A stretch of DNA of 64,000 nucleotides from Azonexus sp. Lineage in GTDB: Bacteria > Pseudomonadota > Gammaproteobacteria > Burkholderiales > Rhodocyclaceae. This document shows positions 30,294 through 39,003 of the stretch, piece after piece; the stretch's first letter is position 1, and the number at the start of each line of letters is the position of its first letter. The translations under genes were made by a program, and so were the position numbers. Below the pieces are notes generated by a model that ran no database searches, was not told where the DNA came from, and worked only from the letters and a program-made list of their open reading frames with translations. Location of the stretch: the NCBI GenBank assembly GCA_017983615.1, contig JAGOBB010000001.1, positions 620,001 to 684,000 on the forward strand, in the 5' to 3' direction.

Positions 30294-31697
30294 ATGCAAG
30301 CCAAGCTTTCCGCAATTGCCCTTACCGTAGCCACCGCCTTTGCCCTTTCCGGATGTGGCCAGAAGGAAGAGCCCAAGGCGGCTGCTCCTGCCGCGCCGGC
30401 TGCCAAGCCCGAAGTGGTCGTCAAGCTCGGCCATGTCGCACCGATGACCGGCCCACAGGCCCACCTCGGCAAGGACAATGAGAACGGCGCCGTGCTGGCC
30501 GTTGAGGAACTCAACGCCCGCGGCATGGAAATCGGTGGCGCCAAGGTTAAATTTGAACTGATCAACGAGGACGACGCGGCCGATCCGAAGCAGGGCGCCA
30601 TCGTTGCCCAGAAGCTGGTCGATGCCAAGGTTAACGGCGTTATCGGCCACCTCAATTCAGGGACCACCATCCCGGCCTCCAAGCTCTACGCCGATGCCGG
30701 CATCCCGCAGATTTCCGGTTCGGCGACTAATCCGAAATACACGCAGCAGGGCTTCAAGACGGCCTTCCGCGTCATGGCCAACGACGTTCAGCAGGGCAAG
30801 ATCCTCGGCGAATTCGCCGTCAAGCAGGGCGTCAAGACGGTCGCCATCGTCGATGACCGCACCGCCTACGGCCAGGGCCTGGCCGACGAGTTCCGCAAGG
30901 CCGCCGAAGCAAGCGGCCTGAAGGTGGTCGCCACCGAATACACCACCGACAAGGCGACCGACTTCAAGGCCATCCTGACCAAGATCAAGTCGACCAAGGC
31001 CGAGTTGGTCTTCTACGGCGGCATGGATGCCCAGGGTGGGCCGATGGCCAAGCAGATGAAGGAACTCGGCATCAAGGCCAAGTTCCTCGGCGGCGATGGC
31101 GTGTGTACGCCGGAATTCATGAAACTGGGCGGCGAAGCGACCGAAGGCAATTTCTGTTCGCTGCCGGGCATGCCGCTGGAAAAGCTGGCCAAGGGGCCGG
31201 AATTCAAGGACAAGTTCACCAAGAAATTCAACGCCGAGATCCAGCTCTACGCGCCGTATGTCTATGATGCCGTGATGGTCATGGCCGATTCGATGAAGCG
31301 CGCCGACTCGGTCGATCCGGCCAAGTTCCTGGCGGAAGTCGGCAAGACCAACTACGACGGCGTCACCGCGCAGATTCAGTTCGACGAACTGGGCGACCTC
31401 AAGGGCGGCGCCATCTCGATCTACCAGTACAAGGGCGGCAAGCTTGAATACGTTGAGACCCTCGGCGGTGCACCGATCGAGACGGCCAAGGCTGAAGTCA
31501 AGGAAGCTGTGGCCGAAGTGAAGGATGCTGCCAAGGCCGTGGCCGGCGCGGCGACGGCGGTCGGCAAGGAAGCCGTTGGCGAGGTCAAGGAAGCGGCCAA
31601 GGCTGCCACCGAAGCCGGCAAGGACGCCGTCAAGGCTGGTGCCGAGGCCGTCAAGAATGCGGCCGACGCCACCAAGGCAGCAGTCGAGAAGAAGTGA
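30294..31697 (+). CDS. Branched-chain amino acid ABC transporter substrate-binding lipoprotein with helical tail
   Basis: A 467-residue periplasmic binding protein of the LivJ type. The signal ends in the lipobox LSGC, so the mature protein is lipid-anchored. The binding domain spans about 40-395 (LGHVAPMTGPQAHLGKDNENG, NSGTTIPAS, AYGQGLADEF). The last 70 residues are unlike the family: a low-complexity Ala/Lys/Glu/Val helix with repeating KEAV, KDAAKA and KAGAEAVKNAAD-like units. This tail resembles LEA-type or phasin-like amphipathic helices. It sits first in a liv operon, separated from livH by a hairpin. Confidence 0.92.
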   Translation: MQAKLSAIALTVATAFALSGCGQKEEPKAAAPAAPAAKPEVVVKLGHVAPMTGPQAHLGKDNENGAVLAVEELNARGMEIGGAKVKFELINEDDAADPKQGAIVAQKLVDAKVNGVIGHLNSGTTIPASKLYADAGIPQISGSATNPKYTQQGFKTAFRVMANDVQQGKILGEFAVKQGVKTVAIVDDRTAYGQGLADEFRKAAEASGLKVVATEYTTDKATDFKAILTKIKSTKAELVFYGGMDAQGGPMAKQMKELGIKAKFLGGDGVCTPEFMKLGGEATEGNFCSLPGMPLEKLAKGPEFKDKFTKKFNAEIQLYAPYVYDAVMVMADSMKRADSVDPAKFLAEVGKTNYDGVTAQIQFDELGDLKGGAISIYQYKGGKLEYVETLGGAPIETAKAEVKEAVAEVKDAAKAVAGAATAVGKEAVGEVKEAAKAATEAGKDAVKAGAEAVKNAADATKAAVEKK

Positions 31698-31717
31698 TCA
31701 GCTGATCCGCTGAACCG

Positions 31718-31743
31718 AAACGGCACCGCAAGGTGCCGTTTCC
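31718..31743 (+). terminator. Hairpin between the binding-protein gene and livH
   Basis: AAACGGCACC-GCAA-GGTGCCGTTT, a perfect 10-bp stem with short T-tail. It probably causes partial termination, giving more binding protein than membrane components, a common arrangement in such operons. Confidence 0.8.
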
Positions 31744-31768
31744 TTATGCTGTCAAAGAAAAAGACTAA

Positions 31769-32692
31769 ATGGATATTTTCCTCCAGCAGATCGTCAATGG
31801 CCTGGTCCAGGGCAGCATCTACGCGCTGGTCGCGCTGGGCTACACGATGGTCTACGGGATCATGGGCCTGATCAATTTCGCCCATGGCGAGGTGGTGATG
31901 ATCGGCACGCTGGTCACCATCACTGTGGCCGGCACGCTGATCAAGGCCGGCATGCCGGTGGCGCTGGCCGGGCTGGCCGGGCTGACTGCAGCGGTGCTGG
32001 TCTGCATGGCGCTGGGCTGGGCGCTGGAGCGGGTGGCTTACCGCCCCTTGCGCAATGCGCCGCGCCTGACGCCGTTGATCACGGCGATCGGCATGTCCAT
32101 CGTCTTGCAGAATCTGGCGATGATGATCTGGGGACGCAACTACCTGACCTTTCCATCCTTGCTGCCCAAGGTGAATTTCGAACTGGCCGGCGCCCATTTC
32201 ACGGCTATCCAGATCATCATCGTGCTGGTTTCGGCGGCGACCATGGGTGGACTGCTGCTGCTGGTCTATCGGACCAAGCTGGGCATGGCGATGCGGGCGA
32301 CGGCGCAGAATCCGGCCGTGGCCAGCCTGATGGGGGTCAACATCAACCGCGTCATCGCCGCCGCCTTCGTGATCGGCTCGGCGCTCGGCGCGCTGGCCGG
32401 GGTAATGGTGGGTACTTACTACGAGATCGCTCATTATCAGATGGGCTTCATGCTCGGGCTGAAGGCTTTCACCGCGGCGGTATTGGGCGGCATCGGCAAC
32501 CTCGCCGGCGCCATGCTCGGTGGCGTGCTGCTTGGCCTGATCGAGGCGCTCGGCGCCGGCTACATCGGCGACCTGACCGGCGGCTTTCTGGGCAGTCACT
32601 ATCAGGACATCTTCGCTTTCGTCGTGCTGATTGGCGTGCTGATGTTCAAACCGAGCGGTTTATTCGGCGAGAAGACCGGAGACCGGGCATGA
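31769..32692 (+). CDS. livH: Branched-chain amino acid ABC transporter permease LivH
   Basis: A 307-residue inner-membrane permease with about eight TM segments. The family signature is seen in GLVQGSIYALVALGYTMVYG and INFAHGE near the N-terminus, and the cytoplasmic coupling loop in GIGNLAGAMLGG. It forms the channel with LivM. Its stop overlaps the livM start by four bases (ATGA), indicating coupling. Substrate class is taken from the family; liv-type systems may also carry other amino acids or amides. Confidence 0.93.
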   Translation: MDIFLQQIVNGLVQGSIYALVALGYTMVYGIMGLINFAHGEVVMIGTLVTITVAGTLIKAGMPVALAGLAGLTAAVLVCMALGWALERVAYRPLRNAPRLTPLITAIGMSIVLQNLAMMIWGRNYLTFPSLLPKVNFELAGAHFTAIQIIIVLVSAATMGGLLLLVYRTKLGMAMRATAQNPAVASLMGVNINRVIAAAFVIGSALGALAGVMVGTYYEIAHYQMGFMLGLKAFTAAVLGGIGNLAGAMLGGVLLGLIEALGAGYIGDLTGGFLGSHYQDIFAFVVLIGVLMFKPSGLFGEKTGDRA

Positions 32693-33750
32693 AAAACGGC
32701 CAATTTTTCCGCTCGACCGTAGGCATTGGCCTTTTGGCGGTTGTCCTGGTCGCGCTGCCCTTCGTCGCCGCGCTCGGCGGTCAGGCCTGGGTGCGCATCC
32801 TCGACTTCGCCATCCTCTATGTTTTCCTGGCCCTCGGCCTGAACATCGTCGTCGGCCTGGCTGGTCTGCTCGACCTCGGCTACATCGCCTTCTATGCTGT
32901 CGGCGCCTACACCTGGGCCTTGCTGGCGAGTCCTCACTTCGGCCTGCACTGGCCGATCTGGGCGATCCTGCCCGTCGGCGCCGGGCTGGCCTGTCTGGCC
33001 GGCGTCCTGCTCGGCTCGCCGACGCTGAAGCTGCGCGGCGACTACCTGGCCATCGTGACGCTCGGTTTCGGCGAGATCGTCCGCATCTTCCTGAACAACC
33101 TGAATGCGCCAATCAATGTAACCAACGGGCCGCAGGGCATCACGCTGATCGATCCGGTCAGTTTCGGCGCGTTCAAGTTCTCGGGGACAACACAGATTTT
33201 CGGTTTCGCGCTGAGTGGGCCGCAGAAATACTATTTTCTGCTCGTCGCGCTGGCCATCCTGGTCATCGTCATCAACGTCCGCCTGCAGCATTCGCGGATC
33301 GGCCGTGCCTGGCAGGCGATCCGCGAGGACGAGATCGCCGCCAAGGCGGTCGGCATCAACACCCGCAACCTGAAGCTGCTCGCCTTTGCGATGGGCGCCA
33401 GTTTCGGCGGCGTCGCCGGCGGCATTTTCTCCGCCATGCAGGGCTTCGTCTCGCCGGAAAGCTTCTCGCTGATCGAATCGATCATGATCCTCGCCATGGT
33501 CGTTCTGGGCGGCATGGGCCACATCCCCGGTGTCATCCTTGGCGCCGTGCTGCTGACGGTGCTGCCGGAAGTCCTGCGCTATGGCGTCGGGCCGTTGCAG
33601 ATGGCGCTGTTCGGCAAGATGCTGGTCGATCCGGAAAGCTTGCGCATGCTCGTTTTCGGCTTGGCGCTGGTCCTCGTCATGCGCTTCAAGCCAGCCGGCT
33701 TGTGGCCGTCGCCGGAGCGCCAAAGGGAACTGGCAGAGGCCAAGCCATGA
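32689..33750 (+). CDS. livM: Branched-chain amino acid ABC transporter permease LivM
   Basis: A 353-residue permease, with YVFLALGLNIVVGLAGLLDLGY near residue 45 and GGMGHIPGVILGA as the coupling loop. The first 13 codons (MKNGQFFRSTVGI) are written by a degenerate copy of the recurrent element. This closely parallels the start of the czcB-like gene (MKNAIFLGLTVAF). Start and stop both overlap the neighbours by four bases. Confidence 0.93.
   Translation: MKNGQFFRSTVGIGLLAVVLVALPFVAALGGQAWVRILDFAILYVFLALGLNIVVGLAGLLDLGYIAFYAVGAYTWALLASPHFGLHWPIWAILPVGAGLACLAGVLLGSPTLKLRGDYLAIVTLGFGEIVRIFLNNLNAPINVTNGPQGITLIDPVSFGAFKFSGTTQIFGFALSGPQKYYFLLVALAILVIVINVRLQHSRIGRAWQAIREDEIAAKAVGINTRNLKLLAFAMGASFGGVAGGIFSAMQGFVSPESFSLIESIMILAMVVLGGMGHIPGVILGAVLLTVLPEVLRYGVGPLQMALFGKMLVDPESLRMLVFGLALVLVMRFKPAGLWPSPERQRELAEAKP
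32692..32727 (+). repeat. T-tract/GACCGTAGCATT element, degenerate copy (start of livM)
   Basis: AAAAACGGCCAATTTTTCC then CTCGACCGTAGGCATT. The core has one extra G (GTAGGCATT) but the spacing of AT tracts is kept. It encodes the first residues of LivM. Confidence 0.6.
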
Positions 33751-34520
33751 GCGCGAATCTGCCACCCCCGCTGCTCGAAGCGAAGGGCGTCGCCAAGCAT
33801 TTTGGCGGCGTCAAGGCGCTGCAGGATGTCTCGCTGAGCATCCGGCGCGGCGAGATCTACGGCCTGATCGGCCCGAACGGCGCCGGCAAGACGACCTTCT
33901 TCAACTGCATGACCGGCCTCTACGTGCCGGATGGCGGCGGTTTCAGCTTCGCCGGCACGCCGCTGGTTGCCGATGCGCCGCATCAGGCGGCCGAGCGCGG
34001 AATCGCCCGGACTTTCCAGAACATCCGCCTGTTCGGCAACATGACGGCACTGGAAAATGTGATGGTTGGCCGCCATGTGCGGACCAAGGCCGGCGTGATC
34101 GGCGCCATGTTCCACAACGCTGCCACCCGCGCCGAGGAGGCGGCGATCCGCCAGCGCGCCATCGACCTGCTGCATTACGTGCGGATCGAGGAACGGGCTG
34201 ATGATCTGGCCAAGAATCTGTCCTACGGCGACCAGCGCCGGCTGGAAATCGCCCGTGCCCTGGCCACCGAACCCCAACTGCTCTGCCTGGACGAGCCGGC
34301 GGCCGGCATGAACGCCACCGAAACCGCCGAACTGCGCGAACTGATCGACGGCATCCGTCGAGACGGGACGACCGTGCTGCTGATCGAACACGACGTCAAG
34401 CTGGTCATGGGCCTGTGCGACCGGGTGGCGGTGCTCGATTACGGCGCGCTGGTCATCGAGGATGTACCGGCCGTCGTGCAGAAGGATCAACGTGTCATCG
34501 AGGCTTACCTAGGTGCTTGA
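33747..34520 (+). CDS. livG: Branched-chain amino acid ABC transporter ATPase LivG
   Basis: A 257-residue ABC ATPase. Walker A is GPNGAGKTTFFN, the signature is LSYGDQRRLEIARAL, and Walker B is LLCLDEPAAGMN. The AAGMNxTE segment is typical of LivG. The ATG at 33747 overlaps the livM stop; the open frame continues upstream but without a plausible start. It pairs with LivF on the cytoplasmic face of LivHM. Confidence 0.95.
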   Translation: MSANLPPPLLEAKGVAKHFGGVKALQDVSLSIRRGEIYGLIGPNGAGKTTFFNCMTGLYVPDGGGFSFAGTPLVADAPHQAAERGIARTFQNIRLFGNMTALENVMVGRHVRTKAGVIGAMFHNAATRAEEAAIRQRAIDLLHYVRIEERADDLAKNLSYGDQRRLEIARALATEPQLLCLDEPAAGMNATETAELRELIDGIRRDGTTVLLIEHDVKLVMGLCDRVAVLDYGALVIEDVPAVVQKDQRVIEAYLGA

Positions 34521-35217
34521 AGTTACCGGACTCCACGTCGCCTACGGCGGCATCCAGGCGGTGCGCAGCATCACCTTTCACGTCAACGAAGGCGAGACGG
34601 TGGCGCTGATCGGCGCCAACGGTGCCGGCAAGACCAGCACGCTGAAGGCCGTGTCGCGCGTACTCGATGCGGTCGGCGGCGACGTGCATTTCTGCGGCGA
34701 AGATATCACCCGCCTGGCGCCGCACGACATCATCCGCAAGGGCATCGCCCTGGTGCCTGAAGGGCGGGGTGTCTTTCCCCGCCTGACCGTGCTGGAAAAC
34801 CTGCACATGGGCGCCTTCATCCGGAATGCTACGGTCGAGGTCGAAAAAGACCTGAAAATGGTTTTCGATTACTTCCCCCGTCTGAAGGAACGCGAGGGCC
34901 AGCTGGCCGGCACCCTGTCCGGCGGCGAACAGCAGATGCTGGCCATCGGCCGCGCCCTGATGAGCCGGCCGAAGATGCTGTTGCTCGATGAGCCCTCGAT
35001 GGGCCTGGCGCCGATCATGGTGCAGAAAATCTTCGAAGTCGTCCGCGCCGTCGCGGCCAACGGCATGACCATCCTGCTGATCGAGCAGAACGCCCGGCTG
35101 GCGCTGCAATGCAGCCAGCGTGGCTACGTCATGGAAAGCGGCGAGATCACGCTGCACGGCGAATCGGCCCAATTGCTCGACGATCCCAAGGTGCGCGCCG
35201 CTTATCTCGGCGAGTAG
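34513..35217 (+). CDS. livF: Branched-chain amino acid ABC transporter ATPase LivF
   Basis: A 234-residue ABC ATPase: Walker A GANGAGKTSTLK, signature LSGGEQQMLAIGRAL, Walker B LLLDEPSMGLAP, with VPEGRGVFPRLTV typical of LivF. It starts with GTG at 34513 and overlaps the end of livG by eight bases. A full copy of the recurrent element lies inside the gene, giving the segment RNATVEVEKDLK in a place where LivF proteins vary. It ends the liv operon. Confidence 0.95.
   Translation: MLEVTGLHVAYGGIQAVRSITFHVNEGETVALIGANGAGKTSTLKAVSRVLDAVGGDVHFCGEDITRLAPHDIIRKGIALVPEGRGVFPRLTVLENLHMGAFIRNATVEVEKDLKMVFDYFPRLKEREGQLAGTLSGGEQQMLAIGRALMSRPKMLLLDEPSMGLAPIMVQKIFEVVRAVAANGMTILLIEQNARLALQCSQRGYVMESGEITLHGESAQLLDDPKVRAAYLGE
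34825..34859 (-). repeat. T-tract/GACCGTAGCATT element, copy in livF coding sequence
   Basis: Inverted: core AATGCTACGGTCG at 34825-34837, then A5 and A4 at one-turn spacing. AGGTC and GACCT flank the inner tract and can pair perfectly, although the bases differ from other copies. Confidence 0.85.
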
Positions 35218-35301
35218 CCGGGCCGCGATCAACGTCATTCCCCGGTCGTGGGAGGGCACGCCTGTGGGATAATCCGCACCCCTTCGCAACACGTAGCAGG
35301 C

Positions 35302-36063
35302 ATGGCAAAAGATTCACCGATTCAGTTCAAGGGCACCACGCTCAAGATCATCCAGACGCAACTTCGCACCACCGACCACGCCACGCTGCATCAGGCCCTC
35401 ACCGAAATGACCGGGAACAGCCCGGACTTCTTCGAGAACGAGGTGGCCGTCCTCGATTTTAGTCAAGCCCAGTCGCTGCCTGAGACGGCCGATTGGCCGG
35501 GAATCGTCGATTTGCTCCGCCAGTCCGGGCTGCACGCCGTAGCCGCCTGTGGTTTGCCTCCCGAGCTGGCCGCCTCGGCCTCTGCGGCAGGGTTGCCCAC
35601 GGTCGGTGCCGATGCGCTCGGTCGCCAGCGAGCAAAAATTGACGAGCCGCCCAAGGCGCCGCCGGTCGTCGCCCCCGAGCCGCCTGCACCGCCGCCCGTC
35701 GCAGTGCCGGAGCCGGCCCCGGCGCCGCGGACCATCATCCTCGACAAGCCGCTGCGCTCCGGCCAGCGTTTCTACGCCCAGGGCTGTGACCTCATCGTCA
35801 CCGCCATGGTCAGCGCCGGCGCGGAAGTGATCGCCGACGGCCACATCCATGTCTATGCCCCGCTGCGTGGCCGCGCCCTGGCCGGGGCCAGCGGCGACAA
35901 GGCGGCGCGCATCTTCACCACCAGCCTGGAAGCCGAACTACTGTCCATCGCCGGCCTCTACCGGACCTTTGAAGCCGGCGTGCCAGCCGAACTGCTGCGC
36001 CAGCCGGCCACCGTCAGCCTCGTCGATGATGGCCTGAGCATCCTGCCGCTGGCGCTGCGCTAA
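35302..36063 (+). CDS. minC: Septum site-determining protein MinC
   Basis: A 253-residue inhibitor of FtsZ assembly. The N-terminal domain ([17 protein letters not shown]) is followed by a Pro-rich linker (about residues 115-145, [17 protein letters not shown]) and the C-terminal beta-helix that binds MinD ([39 protein letters not shown]). The ATG at 35302 gives the usual start; an upstream extension is not family-like. A GATAAT box at 35268-35273 could be its promoter. First gene of minCDE. Confidence 0.95.
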   Translation: MAKDSPIQFKGTTLKIIQTQLRTTDHATLHQALTEMTGNSPDFFENEVAVLDFSQAQSLPETADWPGIVDLLRQSGLHAVAACGLPPELAASASAAGLPTVGADALGRQRAKIDEPPKAPPVVAPEPPAPPPVAVPEPAPAPRTIILDKPLRSGQRFYAQGCDLIVTAMVSAGAEVIADGHIHVYAPLRGRALAGASGDKAARIFTTSLEAELLSIAGLYRTFEAGVPAELLRQPATVSLVDDGLSILPLALR

Positions 36064-36098
36064 ACCTCATTCCTATAACCTCCCAACGAGAAATCCCC

Positions 36099-36914
36099 AT
36101 GACCAGAATCGTCGTCGTAACTTCCGGCAAAGGCGGGGTCGGCAAGACCACCACCAGCGCCAGCTTTTCCACCGGCCTCGCGATGCGCGGCTTCAAGACG
36201 GCCGTCATCGACTTCGACGTCGGCCTGCGCAACCTCGATCTGATCATGGGCTGCGAACGCCGCGTCGTCTATGACCTGATCAACGTCATCAACGGCGAAG
36301 CGACGCTGACCCAGGCACTGATCAAGGACAAGCACACCGACAACCTCTACGTGCTGCCCGCCTCGCAGACGCGCGACAAGGATGCCTTGTCCGAAGAAGG
36401 CGTCGAGAAGGTGATCAAGGAACTGGAACATCAAGGCTTCGACTACATCGTCTGCGACTCACCGGCCGGTATCGAATCCGGTGCCGTGATGGCGCTGACC
36501 TTCGCCGACGAGGCGCTGGTCGTCACCAATCCGGAAGTCTCCTCGGTGCGCGACTCCGACCGCATCCTCGGCATCCTGCAGGCCAAGTCGCGCCGCGCCA
36601 TCGAAGGCCGCGAGCCGGTCAAGGAACACCTCTTGATCACCCGCTACAACCCGACCCGCGTTGAAGCCGGCGAAATGCTGTCGTACAAGGACATCCAGGA
36701 AATCCTGCGGGTGCCGATCATCGGCGTCATCCCGGAAGCCGAAGAGGTGCTGCACGCCTCCAACCAGGGGGCGCCGGTCATCCACCAGAAGGATACCGAA
36801 GCTGCGGAAGCCTACCACGACGTGATCGGCCGTTTCCTCGGCGAGGACAAGCCGCTGCGCTTCGTCGACTACGTCAAGCCGGGCCTGCTGAAGCGCCTGT
36901 TCGGAGGCAAGTGA
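36099..36914 (+). CDS. minD: Septum site-determining ATPase MinD
   Basis: A 271-residue membrane-associated ATPase of the ParA/MinD family. The deviant Walker A is GKGGVGKTT at residue 10 and the switch residues are in [14 protein letters not shown]. The C-terminal amphipathic helix that binds the membrane is [12 protein letters not shown]. It recruits MinC and oscillates with MinE. Start and spacing (35 bases after minC) are clear. Confidence 0.97.
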   Translation: MTRIVVVTSGKGGVGKTTTSASFSTGLAMRGFKTAVIDFDVGLRNLDLIMGCERRVVYDLINVINGEATLTQALIKDKHTDNLYVLPASQTRDKDALSEEGVEKVIKELEHQGFDYIVCDSPAGIESGAVMALTFADEALVVTNPEVSSVRDSDRILGILQAKSRRAIEGREPVKEHLLITRYNPTRVEAGEMLSYKDIQEILRVPIIGVIPEAEEVLHASNQGAPVIHQKDTEAAEAYHDVIGRFLGEDKPLRFVDYVKPGLLKRLFGGK

Positions 36915-36915
36915 C

Positions 36916-37173
36916 ATGTCCTGGCTCCAGAAACTCTTCGGCAACCAGCCGAAAACCGCCCAGATGGCCAAGGAACGCCTGCAACTGATCATCGCCCACG
37001 AGCGCGACGGCGGCGGCAGCAGCGCCAACTTCCTGCCCGACCTGCAGCGCGAATTGATCGCCGTGATCTCCAAGTACGTCAAGGTCAATCCCGACGACAT
37101 CCGCGTTTCGCTGGAAAAGCAGGATCGCTACGAGGTGCTCGAAGTCAATATCGTGCTGCCCGAGAAGGGCTGA
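36916..37173 (+). CDS. minE: Cell division topological specificity factor MinE
   Basis: An 85-residue MinE. The N-terminal membrane/anti-MinCD part is [23 protein letters not shown] (residues 1-23), followed by the dimerisation domain ([22 protein letters not shown]). It starts two bases after minD, so it is in the same transcript. A strong terminator follows 48 bases later. Confidence 0.97.
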   Translation: MSWLQKLFGNQPKTAQMAKERLQLIIAHERDGGGSSANFLPDLQRELIAVISKYVKVNPDDIRVSLEKQDRYEVLEVNIVLPEKG

Positions 37174-37221
37174 GGCATCAAATAGTCTGATTTCGTTTGC
37201 TGAGATGCATCAAACGATTTG

Positions 37222-37256
37222 CAATGCCGGCAGGTGACAATGCCGGCATTGTCTTT
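37222..37256 (+). terminator. Terminator of the minCDE operon
   Basis: CAATGCCGGCA (37222-37232) and TGCCGGCATTG (37241-37251) form a perfect 11-bp stem with an 8-base loop, followed by TCTTTT. Confidence 0.9.
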
Positions 37257-37272
37257 TCCGGATTCTGCCGCC

Positions 37273-37905
37273 ATGCGCCTATGCTATTCCCTGTCTGCTC
37301 TGCTCGCCGTTCTGTTCGCCACCGGGCTTCATGCCGAAGAGGCCAAGCCGGTCAATAACACGCCAAAGCTCGCCTACGGTCTGATGATGAAGCAGGGCGA
37401 CCGGGTGCTGTTCGCGCCCTGCCGCGACCGCAGCTATGCCAATTTCGACGATGTTTCGGCGGATCAGGCGGTAACCCGGGTGTTGGACGAAATGGGACTG
37501 AGCGCCGGCAAGCGGCTCTACGTCGAACTGCTCGGCGTGCTTGAAAACGGCACCTTGCGGGCTTCGGCCTACAACATGGTGCGCGTCGAGGGGCGTTGCC
37601 AGATGCCGGGCGGCAAGGAAGAGTCGTGGCGGGCGGCCGGCAACGATCCGGCCTGGGCGCTGGCGGCGGGTGGCGAGCACGTTCAGTTGCTGCGCTATGG
37701 CAAGCCGGCAGTCGCGCTGCCTTACGCCGAGTTCAAGGCCGAAGGCAATGTCCGCCGTTACGATGGGGCGAAGGACAGCAACAAGCTGGTCGTGCGTTTC
37801 GAAAAGGCCCAGTGCCGTGACACGGAGGCCAACGCGATTTTTGCCTGGTCAGCGATGGTCGATCTCAACGGCCAGACGCTGAAGGGCTGCGCCTGGCAGC
37901 GCTGA
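37273..37905 (+). CDS. Secreted protein related to COG3650-type envelope proteins
   Basis: A 210-residue protein with signal peptide MRLCYSLSALLAVLFATGLHA. The mature part has GNDPAWALAAGGEHVQLLRYG and the ending LNGQTLKGCAWQR, with paired cysteines (CRDTEANAIFAWSAMVDLNG). This resembles the C-terminal domain of COG3650 proteins, which have a GNEPFW and GCA pattern. I chose the ATG at 37273 because the longer frame would place the minCDE terminator inside the gene. Function unknown. Confidence 0.75.
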   Translation: MRLCYSLSALLAVLFATGLHAEEAKPVNNTPKLAYGLMMKQGDRVLFAPCRDRSYANFDDVSADQAVTRVLDEMGLSAGKRLYVELLGVLENGTLRASAYNMVRVEGRCQMPGGKEESWRAAGNDPAWALAAGGEHVQLLRYGKPAVALPYAEFKAEGNVRRYDGAKDSNKLVVRFEKAQCRDTEANAIFAWSAMVDLNGQTLKGCAWQR

Positions 37906-37922
37906 CCGGGCGCGTTTCTCTC

Positions 37923-37959
37923 AAATGCTACGGTCGGCCCAAAAAATGGGCAAAAATCA
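37923..37959 (-). repeat. T-tract/GACCGTAGCATT element, copy 8 (supplies a stop codon)
   Basis: Inverted: core AAATGCTACGGTCG at 37923-37936, A6, then ATGGGCAAAAATCA. Read on the minus strand it begins with the TGA stop of the ferredoxin-reductase gene, exactly as copy 6 begins with a kinase stop. GCCCA and TGGGC flank the inner tract. Confidence 0.9.
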
Positions 37960-38970
37960 GTTGGTCGAAAAGGTGAAAGCGTCGGAGAAGAACTCCTCTT
38001 CCGGCAGGCCTTGCGCCATGAAGTCGCGCTTGGCAACGTCGATCATCACCGGCGCGCCGCAGGCATAGACCTGATAGCCGGCGAGGTCCGGGAAGTCGGC
38101 CAGCACGGCCTGGTGCACGAAGCCGGTGCGGCCGGCCCAGGCGTCGTCGGCGGCCGGTTCGGAGAGCACCGGAACGTAGGTGATATTTGCGTGCGCCGCC
38201 GCCCATTGTTCCGGCAGTGCGTTCTGGTACAGGTCAACGCGCGCCTTGGCGCCCCAGTAGATGAAGATCGGCCGCTGGCATTCCTCGGCGATGGCGTGCT
38301 CGACGATCGCCTTGATCGGCGCGAAGCCGGTGCCGCCAGCGAGCAGGATCATCGGCTTCTTCGAGTCCTCGCGCAGGTAGAAAGTGCCGTGCGGGCCGTT
38401 GAAGCGCAGGATGTCGCGAACCTTCATGCTCGAAAACACCTGATCGGTGAACAGACCGCCAGGCACATGGCGAATGTGCAGCTGGAGAAGGGCGTCGTCG
38501 TGCGGCGCGTTGGCCAGCGAGAAGCTGCGCTTCTTGCCGTCCTTGAGCAGGATGTCGATGTACTGGCCGGCCCAGAACTGCAGGCGCTCGCTGGCCGGCA
38601 GTCGGAGGTGCATCTCGATGACGTCGGGGGCCAGTTTTTCCAGCTTCTCGATGCGCGAGGGCAGGGTCTTGACCGGGATGTCGCTGGCCGAAGTCATCTG
38701 CTTGCATTCGATGACCAGATCGGAACGGGCGGTGGCGCAGCAATAGAGGGTCAGGCCAGCGGCCTTTTCGTCATCCTTCAGCGCGTGGGGTTGCGCCTTG
38801 CCATGATCGACCGTGCCGTCGACGACCTTGCCCTTGCAGGCCCCGCAGGCGCCGTCCTTGCAGCCGTAGGGCAGCGTCAGGCCGTGGCGCAGCGCGGCGT
38901 CGAGCAGGGTTTCGTCTGCCTCGGCGGCAAACTGCTTGCCGCTCGGCTGAACGGTGATCTGGTAGCTCAT
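37957..38970 (-). CDS. 2Fe-2S ferredoxin/FAD/NAD(P)H oxidoreductase (CDP-deoxyglucoseen reductase-like)
   Basis: A 337-residue electron-transfer flavoprotein. An N-terminal plant-type ferredoxin domain holds the cluster motif CKDGACGACKGKV with a further cysteine in LYCCATA. The FAD domain has KRSFSLANAP, and the NAD(P) domain LLAGGTGFAPIKAI and YACGAPVMI. The start at 38970 (MSYQITVQP) is preceded by AAGGGGAA. The architecture matches AscD/VanB/phenol hydroxylase reductases; with no oxygenase or sugar gene beside it the partner is unknown. Its stop lies in the recurrent element. Confidence 0.9.
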   Translation of the reverse strand: MSYQITVQPSGKQFAAEADETLLDAALRHGLTLPYGCKDGACGACKGKVVDGTVDHGKAQPHALKDDEKAAGLTLYCCATARSDLVIECKQMTSASDIPVKTLPSRIEKLEKLAPDVIEMHLRLPASERLQFWAGQYIDILLKDGKKRSFSLANAPHDDALLQLHIRHVPGGLFTDQVFSSMKVRDILRFNGPHGTFYLREDSKKPMILLAGGTGFAPIKAIVEHAIAEECQRPIFIYWGAKARVDLYQNALPEQWAAAHANITYVPVLSEPAADDAWAGRTGFVHQAVLADFPDLAGYQVYACGAPVMIDVAKRDFMAQGLPEEEFFSDAFTFSTN

Positions 38971-39003
38971 AAATTCCCCTTGGTCGTCGGCTACAATGCC
39001 GGC

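Noticed and set aside
30316-30345. Possible further element copy at the start of the liv binding protein (ACCGTAGCCA)
   Set aside because: Only seven core bases match and there are no T-tracts.
38011-39003. N-terminal extension of the SDR protein frame
   Set aside because: It runs through the opposite-strand ferredoxin reductase; the Rossmann fold begins at the GTG at 39004.
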